From positions 282,849 to 346,848 of the forward strand of contig NC_031783.1 in assembly GCF_001522545.3 (NCBI RefSeq): a stretch of 64,000 nt of DNA, in the 5' to 3' direction. The DNA is from Parus major (Eukaryota; Chordata; Aves; Passeriformes; Paridae). The translations under genes and the position numbers were made by a program. The notes below the pieces were generated by a model that had not been told where the DNA came from, did no database searches, and saw only the letters and a list, made by a program, of their open reading frames with translations. This document shows positions 54,907-64,000 of the stretch, piece after piece; positions within the stretch are counted from its first letter, which is position 1; each line of letters begins with the position of its first letter.

Positions 54907-55814
54907 AATAATATAACATTAGAGGTTGCAATATTAATTTGTTATATATAACTTGTATATTATAGGGTCAGTTGGTACCCAACAAAGTGGGGCCCAAATT
55001 GAAAAGAGATTTTTTTTTTTTACCCTGATCCTGATCAGTGTTCATTTTCCAAATATAGCCCATTAAATAGAGGGAGAAAAGGTTTTTCAGTGAAATGCCT
55101 CAGACATATAAATCTCCAACACTTCTAAATAATAGTCAATGTTTTCTTTAAACTTTCATGCTAAATAGGCAATGTAAAATATATGGGAACAGAAGGGTTT
55201 GTGAGATCAGACTGTGGATGCTGTAAACACAGTTCCACAGAAAAACAGATGTGAAAGGTCAGACACAAAGCAAGGAAACTTTCATCAAATATGTGGTAAG
55301 ATTTGTGCCCACTCTTAACAGGCGTCACCATTTGCTTCCCAAATCCCTGGCACTGTGGATGTGGCCTGAAGCCTGGGAGCACAGGGTGCAGCAGTAGATG
55401 GTGTATCCCTGTGCCTGGTGGGGGGGCTTGGGGCTCCCTGGGTGCTTGGGATGCCTTCCCATGGCTCTGCTCCCACTGCTGCTGTGCCTGGGCTTCATTA
55501 AGTTTCCAGCTTCAGCTGATGAGGTACAGATGTGAGAGGCTTTCCAGTGGGGATGAAAGGAGGAGGAGGGGAAGAACAGGAAATTCCTGGAGTCAGAGCT
55601 GGGGGCAGGGAAAAATATTACTTGGCATTTTATATGGATAGTGGAGCCAGGCCTGGAGAGTTGCTGCCTTTTAGGGATGCATCAACAGTTTCAGCTTTCT
55701 TACTGCACTGGCAGCTACTGGGAGATAATCTGTGGTTTTCCCTGGGCTTTAAGTGAACCTGTTCTGCACCTCCTGTTTCTTGTTCCTTCACCAGACCCAC
55801 ATCCATCTGTCTGC

Positions 55815-56146
55815 ATTTCTGAGGGGCAGCAAAACTTGAGACTCACAGGTGACCTTATCACTCTCTACAACCTCCTTTCAGCAACGGACAGAATGAAAGG
55901 ATACAGTCTCAAGTTGTGCCAAGGGAAATTCAGGTTGGACGTCAGGAAAAAGTTCTTCATGGAAAGAGTAATAAAATACTGGAATGGTCTGCCTGGGGAG
56001 GTGGAGGAGTCACCATCCCTGGATGTGTTTAAAAAATAGATTGGATATGGCACTTGGTGCCATGGTTTATTTGAGGTATTAGGGCATTGGTTGTACTCGA
56101 TGATCTTGAAGGTCTCTTCCAACCTAGTGATTCTGTGATTCTGTGG
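55815..56146 (+). mobile_element. CR1 LINE 3' fragment
   Basis: It reads CTCAAGTTGTGCCAAGGGAA, the TCAGGTTGGACGTCAGGAAA passage, CTGCCTGGGGAGGTGGAGGA, GATCTTGAAGGTCTCTTCCA and ends GATTCTGTGATTCTGTG. It is a well-preserved CR1 3' end, less diverged than most others in the window. Confidence 0.92.
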
Positions 56147-56554
56147 AGGTGTGTTCCTGCCAGGGAGGTTGTGTATCTTGTGGCTGAAGTTGGTCTTTGT
56201 GAAACACAGAGAGAAATGGAAGTGGATTGTGGGTGCTCCCAGGATCCCCTCCCCTTCCCTACCGTGTCCTCTCCACATGCCTTATCAGAGCATCATCCCT
56301 CTTGTGAAGAATGTGTCTACTGGAAAGAACCCAGTCTCTGCTGCAGTTCCTTGGGGACCATAGCTGTTGCTCTGCCCTGTGCAGCTGCTAATCAAACCCA
56401 GTGAGGTATTGGAACTGCTCTGGGCAGAGCAAGGCTGGGTTCCTTAGATGAAACACTCCTTCAGGTGTTTCTGCAGGGCAGAACCCTGGAGAAGAGATGG
56501 TCAGGGGAACCTGCCATAGTTTCTTGTGCTGGTGAGCTGCCCTGATCACGTCTC

Positions 56555-56646
56555 TCAGAATCTTAGAATCATGGAATTCGGGTTAGAAAGGACCTTAAGG
56601 ACCATCTGGCACCAACTCTCTGCCATGGGCAGGGACGCCTTTCTTT
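56555..56646 (-). mobile_element. CR1 LINE 3' tail (short)
   Basis: CTTAGAATCATGGAATTCGG, then AAAGGACCTTAAGGACCATC and CTCTGCCATGGGCAGGGACG, the reverse complement of the CR1 3' end. Confidence 0.88.
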
Positions 56647-56649
56647 GGT

Positions 56650-58960
56650 ATCCCTCTTATCTCTTGCTGTGGTCTCTGTACTGCCTGAGTCCATGCAAGC
56701 TGTGCTCTGCCAAGAACATTGTTAAATTCAGTGTCTTTGGTGCAGTTTGAGCCTGGTGTGCTCACCCCCTGCCCAGCTGGTGAATAAACCAGTGCCTGCT
56801 AGAATAAAACCAACTGCAGAGCACATCCATTGCAGATGTTTCTCCCTCTGTGTTTGTTGTCAGTGTACTCATGGCTCAAACCTCTCAGGTTCATTCTGCA
56901 AATGGTTTGGAGTGGAGGGGTAAGAGGTGGGATGGCAGAACTCCAGCTCCTCAGTGCCCATGTACCTGGGTGCCATGTGGTCCACAGGCATGGTGCATGG
57001 GGGGCAAGAACTCCCAAAGAGGTGTCCTAAAGGCAGAAGGCAGCAGCTCCTGCTGAATTTTGACATTGGCAGGAGTTGTTGCCATCCAAGAAAGCATAAC
57101 ACAGCTGAGAGATGATGAGCAACATCTCCTAAATCCTGCTGTGACTCTTTGCACACTGTTATCTTTTAACTTTGTACTTTAAAATACACTGTGTAGTCTG
57201 TTTCCTCTCAAAAGTTTCCACTCCCTGTAGTCTAAATAAGAATCTCATCCGCTCGCCTGTTTGAGCCCATGAACTCTCATCTTCCTGCATGGAGGGAGTT
57301 GAGAGCTGTCAGAGCCCTGCAAAATAAAGACTTTGATTTCCTTTCTGAAACTCACTGTTAGTCAGCTTGACAAAGCCCAGTACAGACGTGCGTTCTTTCA
57401 CCCAGAGCCAACTGGCTGTTGGCAGCTTCTTCTGGCATGCTGCAGAGCTTGGAAAATTTACTTCTCAAGTGCTGTGTAGCACAGCTGTACCCAGGCACTG
57501 CCCATGAGCTTTGAGTAGCTCTTCCTAAGGACAGAACTCAACTGGCTGTGTTGTTCAAAACCAGGTTAACATAACTAACATCACACTGAGCATGTCAATG
57601 TTCTTTAAAGGTGTTTTTCCTAGTTTTCCAAATTCCAGATACAGATAGTGTCTGGAATAAAAGAGAAAACTATTCAAACTTTTCAGAAATTAGGAAGGTC
57701 ACATCTGCTGACACAAGGCAGCATTTCTGTATTGAGTGGTGATGCATGGAAGGATCTGGCACTGCTTTCTGTCAGGCCGTTCCAGGTCTGAAATTACTTT
57801 ATTTCATGCTTTATTTCAATGTTCCTTTTGACTCCTCAGCTGGGGAGCTTGGACATACAGGAGAAGAGCATTAGGAGGCTGTGTTTGAATACCACTCAGT
57901 TGTAAGAAAGGTGGCACTCAGACATGCATTTTTGTTTTTCTAAACCAGAAACACTTCTGATCTTTCTGAAATTTGTCCCTGATTTATCACTTCTCTTCCT
58001 TTTTTTATTTTCTCTATACCATTTGCCCTCAGTGAAGTTTGTATCACTTATTCATGTTGATCACTACTTGAAACCTTTGTAAGAGTTGCACTACAAGTAA
58101 AGGATGATCTAATTCTAAAGTAAATTATGCAAAGGATTTTTCGTGTGCCTTTTCTTAGTGTATGTGTTGAAGAGCAGGTTGTGGTTCACTTGTTCTGTCA
58201 CTTCCCTGTTAGTCACTTTCTCCTGTTTGTGCAGGGCTTTCCCACAGCCACTGAAAACAGAAAAACATTTTAATCATAGGAAAACTGGTAGGTAATTTGG
58301 TGGCAGGTCATAAAGTATCATTCTCTTCTATTATTTTCTTATTTTTTCCCTGCTTTTAAAATTTAGATGTTTACTTTGTGCTGTGTCGGTGCCTGAGAAC
58401 TGCATAGACTGTACCTCTGCTGAGGGTAACATTTTGGATGCTCATGGTTTTTATTAGTCAAACATATTGCATGAAATTCTGAAGAGCCTCAAATGTGAAT
58501 AGAATCTATGTAAATCTTTGCTTGTCCCACTCTGTGATGGTCAGTTCTGTTGTGGACCTTCTGCTGAGCAATTCTGCTGAGAGCATGGTCCTCAGCCCTT
58601 CCTGCCTTGCCTGGGCAGGGGACTTTGCAGTGTAAACTGAGCTCATAGCCCCGAAGAGTTCTTGTTCGGAGCACCACAAAGATTTTCTTTTTGCCTGTTG
58701 TATACAAGTTTTAAATTAGAACATGGTTGTTTGATCATTTTTTTACACATTATTCCCTATTACTGAGTACAACAATTGGGCTCTCAATAGTTTCTCAGTA
58801 TTTAAACAATTCCAGACTGCAGCAGGAGATTTCCAGTGTGAGGTTAAGACTTTTCTCATAATTTTAATTTTGATTTCTGAACATCAGTGTGGGAATTGTG
58901 ACTGTCTATAGGTTGCAGTTACAGCAGGATGGGAACATGATAAATGTTTATATTTGTGTA
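56650..58960. other. Intronic stretch without recognised elements
   Basis: The 3' part of the long IFT140 intron, upstream of TMEM204. Moderate GC content near 56900-57100 with overlapping short open frames but no recognisable domain. No repeat family was identified. Confidence 0.5.
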
Positions 58961-58965
58961 AACAC

Positions 58966-59345
58966 AGAATCATGGACTGATTTGGGTTGGAAGGGACCTT
59001 AAAGACCATCTTGTTCAACCCACCCCTGCTTTGGGAAGGGACACCTTCCACCGTTCCTAGGTTGCTCCAAGCCCCTTGAACACTTCCAGAGATGGGGCAG
59101 CCAAGACTTCTCTGGGCAGCCTGTGCCAGGGCCTCACCAACCTCACAGGGAAGAATTTCTTCCAATCTGAATCTCCCCTTCTTCAATTTAAAGCCATTCC
59201 CCCTTGTCCTGTCCCTCCAGGCCCTTGTCCCAACTCCCTCTCCAGCTCTCCTGGAGCTCCTTTTGGCAGAAGAAGTAGCTCTTAAGTTCTCCTCAGAGCC
59301 TTCTCTTCTCCAGCTCTCTCAGCCTGTCTCCAGAGTAGAGGTGTA
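58966..59345 (-). mobile_element. CR1 LINE fragment, about 380 bases
   Basis: Reverse-complement CR1: CAGAATCATGGACTGATTTG, GGTTGGAAGGGACCTTAAAG, the CTTCTCTGGGCAGCCTGTGC passage, CATTCCCCCTTGTCCTGTCC and CAGCTCTCTCAGCCTGTCTC. It ends about 250 bases before IFT140 exon k (59601). Confidence 0.93.
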
Positions 59346-59600
59346 TCTGCTGTTGTTTAGACATTGGTGTAAATCGAACTCCACACTATTTCCTTAAGGT
59401 TAGTGTCATTTAGCTCAAGAACTGACCTTTGTGTATGAACCTGCTTCTGTTCCTCTTCAGTCTTCACACAGCTGCTGCAGTCTCTGTTACCGTCACCCCA
59501 TTCCCAACGTACGGATGGTTTCCCCTTTCACACTCTCACACCTCACCTGCCCTCCAGGTGACACAATAACAGCTCTCCTTTTCTTTCCCATTTCCTGCAG

Positions 59601-59778
59601 TGAGGCTGTCTGGGAGAACATGGCTCGTATGTGTGTGAAGACTCAGAGGCTCGATGTTGCCAAAATTTGCCTGGGGCACATGGGTCATGCAAGAGGAGCC
59701 AAGGCACTGCGGGAGGCTGAGCAAGAGCCAGAGCAGAAGGCCAGGGTGGCTGTGCTGGCCATCCAGCTGGGCATGCTG
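59601..59778 (+). CDS. IFT140: IFT140 coding exon k (TPR region)
   Basis: The exon encodes [20 protein letters not shown] followed by [23 protein letters not shown] and ends IQLGML. This is one of the most conserved IFT140 segments. The acceptor is CATTTCCTGCAG and the donor GTAAAT. Helical alanine/leucine spacing fits the TPR-like solenoid. With two bases carried over it makes 60 codons. Confidence 0.97.
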
Positions 59779-60639
59779 GTAAATCCCACAGCCAAGCTGT
59801 GAAAAGTTTATAGCAGACTCTGAAACACTACTCAGTGAAACTGCTGGCTGAAGGAAACATCTTTTAAAGATTGTTTTATGTGTGAAACATTTAACAAAAA
59901 CCTGCTTTCTTGGGGCATAAGCCTCTTCCAAGCTTAATCATTCTAGGTTTCACTGAATTTTAAAAAGTCTATTATTTTATTATAGTTAAAATGTTTCAAC
60001 AAACATGTTTAAAGCTCTCATATGGCGCTCTGATATTTAAGCTCTGATATGGATCACAAGATCCATTTTGAAAGTATTTGTTTCCAAAGTGAAAGGCTAG
60101 AGCTGTGTGCTGTCACAGATTGAGGGCTGACCTGAAGTTGTTGAAGGAGTTTAGGCAAAATAGACTTTATCTGCAGGGCTGGAGAGCTCTGGTCAGTCAC
60201 ATTCATTGCCTGTGCTGTCCCAGGGATGCTTAATCACCCAGATTTCTATCTTGACTTCTCCCAGTGTGTGAGCAGGAACTTGGCTGGATCCAGCCAGAGG
60301 ACAATATCTGGCTGTTCCTCAGGGTTGGTGTATGGAACAACTCTCTTGTTCCTCCATCTGGAACCCAACCTGGCAACAAATACACCCCAAAGTGGACATT
60401 GTGTCTGACTTCATTCCCCTTGATTGCCACTAGAACTGAGATCTAAGCTGGGTTTGAGACCAGCATTGTCATATGGATTGAAAATTGACTGGTGCTAGTT
60501 AGAGGAGGATTAGTATTCCACTAATTTAATACTTTCAGCAGTGATCCATAAGAAAGCCAGAAAATTTTAGTCTGGGAACCATAGCAGATCCAGGCATATG
60601 ATCCATTAGAGGGAAAAATTGAGAAGGACTTTATGGAAT

Positions 60640-61200
60640 AACCCACAGTCTATAGGAAATACTGAATTAGAGAAAAAATAGCAAGGTGCTATGACAGGAA
60701 AAATCAGTTTGGGGCTATGTTTGAGGAGAAAAACCCAGGGTGGAGACTGGATTTGGTAACTCTGTGTATTCAGTGCAGCTACAGCTGGAATGATGACTTC
60801 ATTACAGAAAAAAAAAAGTTGATGAACTGGAAAAGGTTCAGAGAAAATAAGTGCAAATTTTTCAGCTCTTGGAAAGACTTCACAGAAAAGGAAGTCTTAA
60901 AAATGGCCAAATAATTAGAATTTGGCTTGAAAAGGTATTCAGCAATCTATAATTATTTGATGAGTATGAGAGAGAGAGAGAGAGAGAGTAACTATTCTGA
61001 GTTAAAGGTAAGGAAAAAAGGAAAATTCAAACTAAATGTTTGTAAAGGCTTCCTGGCAAAGAAAGCTATGAGGCTGAAAAGTGTCAGTGCTTCTTCTCTT
61101 GGATATTTGGATCTGTTTGGAGAGGTGGAAGGGAACTATAGCAAAACAAGTGCAGTTCTACTGCTTTTTTTCATCTCATATAGAAACCTAGGGCAGGCAT
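60640..61200. other. Possible old LINE remnant with (AG)n run
   Basis: Within the intron 59779-61971. An AG dinucleotide run lies at about 60969-60989. Around it, phrases such as AGGCTTCCTGGCAAAGAAAG and GTTTGGAGAGGTGGAAGGGA vaguely resemble LINE 3' sequence, but I cannot assign a family. The rest of this intron has no recognised element. Confidence 0.3.
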
Positions 61201-61971
61201 CTTCCTTTTCCACTTTCTATGCTTTTTAAAATTCAAAACAATAAGAGACAGAAAGCAGTTTTCTGTCTTGGACAGATAATCCCAATTTTCTAAATATAGT
61301 GTTCAGCTGGACAGCAGTTGGGTGGAGCAGGAAAATGCTCCTTCCACGGGAGTTAGTACCTCTCAGAGAATAAAAATAATAGTTCCAAATTTGCTTGCCC
61401 TTGCGTCAGCATTGGCAAAACCCTCCTGTTCTAATTCTGTAATAAATTAGTAACATTTATTCCCAGGAATGGAGCTCAGTTGTCCATGAACAGCATTGCT
61501 GTCTCTGAGACCTGCTGGGAGGTCACAGGGGTTCCCTGGCTCACAGTATCCTAATTCTCAAACCCTGAGTGCCAGGATTTTCTCCTAAGCCTCACCCTGG
61601 GTGGGCAGCAGGGTCGGTAGCTGTATCCCCACTTAAGCATGTCTCCATTTTTGGTGATTCACACTCCTGATTTGACAGCATTTGATCATAGATGACTTGC
61701 TTGTGTCACTCCCCTCCCTCCCAGTCAGTCCTGTACAATAAATGTCAGAATCTGAATGCTTTTCTTATTTTTACATACTCATCCTGTTTCCCTATAACAT
61801 GCTATCCCAGGCCACATATATTTAGTTGGTTAACCCCTCTGCCTGAATGATTGTTTTTTTAATTGCATTGCAGTGCCCTGCACTAATAAACTGCTTCAAG
61901 ATGCAGTGCCTGATGTGACTGATACACAGTGTGCTTGGGGCTGATGGGGATTTTGGGTGTTCCTCTCCCAG

Positions 61972-62162
61972 GAGGATGCAGAGCAGCTGTACAAGGCTTG
62001 CAAACGCTATGACCTCTTGAACAAGTTCTACCAGGCCTCCAACCAGTGGCAGAAAGCCATCGAGACGGCTGAGGCTCATGACCGGGTTCACCTGCGCACC
62101 ACCCACTACAACTACGCAAAGCACCTGGAGGCAACCGGGCAGCAGTGCCTGGCACTCACCCA
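61972..62162 (+). CDS. IFT140: IFT140 coding exon l (TPR region)
   Basis: The exon encodes [20 protein letters not shown] then [20 protein letters not shown] and continues to QCLALT. Repeated Lx(2-3)Yxx..A helices are typical of TPR/solenoid repeats. The acceptor is TTCCTCTCCCAG and the donor GTAAGC. It ends with CA of a histidine codon completed by the exon at 63188. Confidence 0.96.
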
Positions 62163-63187
62163 GTAAGCACCAGCTGGGTGTACATGGGGGACTGGGAGCC
62201 TCCTTCCCCTGTGGAGATGGGTAAAGGAAGATGTTTGATGATGACCAGTAAAAATTAATTAAAGTCTTTTCCTGTTTCTGGTGCCTTCTATTTCACAGAG
62301 TGAAAGCATTCTCAGTGAAACCTCCCAGCATCCTCCCATGCAAATAATGTGTAGTGTCTAAAAGGTCAAGTCTGTCAGGGCCAGTAGTTAAACTCTACTC
62401 TCGTCTGTAAACCCCAGTCTTGTGTTTATCTCTGGAAGACCACTGCCATCTTTCCTTCCTTTTCCATGACAAAACCAATTATTTGCTTTTCCCGAGTCCC
62501 AGATACAACTGCTGAAGCAGAATTTAGTTTGACTTGGTTGCTTCTGGTGCTTGATCCTCTCCTGTAGCTGTTAAGTCCCATGAGAAGTTAGGGGAGGGTA
62601 TTTTTGATGTCTTGTATTTCTTGTTTGAGATATTTTTTAGGAGTTTTCCAGTATGAAAGTTCCCATCATCATCATCCAATAAGGTCAATTCTGTCCAGAA
62701 TCAAAGCAGAGCTCTACTGTGCTCAGACAGACCCACTGATGGCCATGGTGGGCAGTGGGGTTAGGAGAAGTGGGTGCTGGGGTAGGGACAGTGACCTCTC
62801 AGCAGTGGCAGAGGCTGGTGTCGCAGTGGGTGGTACAGTGTGGAGCCTGAGGTATTTGTGACCTGTCCAGCCAGGTGTGCTTGATGCTTGGAGAACTTTC
62901 TGGGATACTTCTTTGGGCCATCACTGGCACTTTTTAAAGTATTTCCTGTGCTGTGAAGAGCACACCCCCCTAATTCCAAGTGCTTGGCAGTACTATTGAA
63001 CTTTTGATTTTTGATGGTGCTGGTGGACTGCAACTGGTCTTACAGTGAACTTACTTATACAGCTGAAGTAGTTGTTCCCAGTGTTGTCAGCTGATGGCTG
63101 CCAAACTAGATTAAATGTATATTTTACACATAGAGAGCTAATAAGGAGGCTGTCATTTCACATCTAATATGTTCTTCTTCTCTACAG
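62163..63187. other. IFT140 intron, no recognised elements
   Basis: About 1 kb between two TPR exons. It contains a short CATCATCATC run near 62666. I see no mobile element, and open frames are short and domain-free. Confidence 0.65.
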
Positions 63188-63283
63188 CTATGAAGAGTCA
63201 GACACACACAGGTTCGAGGTACCTCGAATGCTCTCTGAAGACTTACAAGCCCTGGAGAACTACATCAACAAGATGAAAGACAA
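63188..63283 (+). CDS. IFT140: IFT140 coding exon m (TPR region)
   Basis: The exon encodes [20 protein letters not shown] then [25 protein letters not shown] is invariant-looking across IFT140. The acceptor is CTTCTCTACAG. The donor is GACAA|GTCAGT, chosen because the next exon completes AAG and continues with SLWRWW. Confidence 0.95.
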
Positions 63284-63630
63284 GTCAGTGCTATGTTTGT
63301 TCCTTCCACACGGAGCTGTCAGATCTGACATACAATCTGTGATTAGAGTGAGGATGACAGAGTGAATCTCCTCAGTCTCATTCAACCCCTCCCTTATCAA
63401 TTACAACCCTCCAACAGCTTTTCAGGTTTATGCTGCACATGCTCAAGACTGGTTACGCTGGTTATCCAGGCTGACTTCCTGTATAGTGCTGATCTTGGGA
63501 GTGTCACATTTTGGTTGGGGTAAAGCATATGTTCTAAAAAGTGTGTTCAGTCTTTAGTTCAAGCTCTCTAGGAGTTAAAAACAGCATCTGGCAGTTCTTG
63601 TTGCTGCAATTAATATTGCTGCTTTTCCAG

Positions 63631-63763
63631 GAGCCTGTGGAGGTGGTGGGCACAGTACCTGGAGAGCCAGTCAGACATGGAATCTGCATTAAAATACTAT
63701 GCACTGGCTCAGGATTATTTTTCCCTAGTCCGTGTCCACTGCTTTCAAGGCAACATTCAAAAG
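63631..63763 (+). CDS. IFT140: IFT140 coding exon n (TPR region)
   Basis: The exon encodes [20 protein letters not shown] then [20 protein letters not shown] and ends [15 protein letters not shown] and VRxHCFQGNxQK are strong IFT140 signatures. The acceptor is TGCTTTTCCAG and the donor GTAAGG; it ends in phase 0. The next intron is only 89 bases. Confidence 0.97.
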
Positions 63764-63852
63764 GTAAGGCAGTCTGCTTCCACCTGCTTCCAGAGTTCCC
63801 AGTCCTGGGAGGAGCACGGACACGAAGTAAAGCTGTACAATTCCCTCTGCAG

Positions 63853-63996
63853 GCTGCTGAAATAGCAAATGAAACGGGGAATGGGGCAGCCTCCTATCAC
63901 CTGGCACGGCAGTACGAGAGTCAGGAGGACATCAAGCAGGCTGTGCACTTCTACAGCCGGGCCCAGGCGTTCAACAACGCCATCCGCTTGTGCAAG
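63853..63996 (+). CDS. IFT140: IFT140 coding exon o (TPR region)
   Basis: Forty-eight codons encode [20 protein letters not shown] then [20 protein letters not shown] and end AIRLCK. The acceptor is TTCCCTCTGCAG and the exon ends AAG|GTAT at 63996 in the last bases of the window. The remaining C-terminal TPR exons lie beyond the window. Confidence 0.96.
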
Positions 63997-64000
63997 GTAT

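Overview
This is a vertebrate, almost certainly avian (probably passerine), nuclear genomic window. The evidence is split, GT-AG bounded coding exons of two conserved vertebrate genes, more than a dozen CR1 LINE tails of the bird type (3' ends built on ATTCTRTG), and several endogenous-retrovirus LTRs typical of birds, one of them with an R-U5-like block resembling avian leukosis-type alpharetroviruses. No bacterial-style operon, CRISPR array, tRNA or rRNA was seen.

The backbone is the middle of IFT140 on the + strand. Fifteen consecutive coding exons (1048-1196 to 63853-63996) join in phase into about 703 codons with no stop or frameshift. They cover the end of the second WD40 beta-propeller and the first half of the TPR-like solenoid of this IFT-A ciliary transport subunit. 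The gene continues beyond both edges. Ten exons lie in the first 25.4 kb, then comes one 34.2-kb intron (25393-59600), then five closely spaced TPR-region exons.

Inside that giant intron, on the opposite strand, lies a complete three-exon TMEM204 (CLP24) gene (ATG at 51509, stop at 27595). It encodes 226 residues of a claudin-like four-pass membrane protein. A GC/CpG-rich block at about 52.1-53.3 kb lies just upstream of its start codon and is the best promoter candidate.

The rest is intronic DNA and mobile elements. The intron at 1197-9699 holds a decayed + strand ERV-L-like provirus (about 2330-9494) with gag, protease, RT and integrase remnants and no recognisable env. Three further LTRs have landed in it: a minus-strand LTR at 3675-4002, a related + strand LTR at 4892-5560 flanked by GTGG, and a CpG-rich alpharetrovirus-like minus-strand LTR at 6355-6623 flanked by GGAAAC. 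The intron at 14781-20057 has a 1.28-kb solo LTR with a CCCAG duplication and a second long LTR-like block. The intron at 20206-22747 has a roughly 0.78-kb LTR flanked by ATCTGTTA. CR1 fragments in both orientations, microsatellites, homopolymer runs and one perfect 19-bp hairpin make up the other recognisable non-genic content. I saw no convincing undescribed biological system. The most informative features are the nested antisense gene, the layered retroviral insertions and the hairpin.
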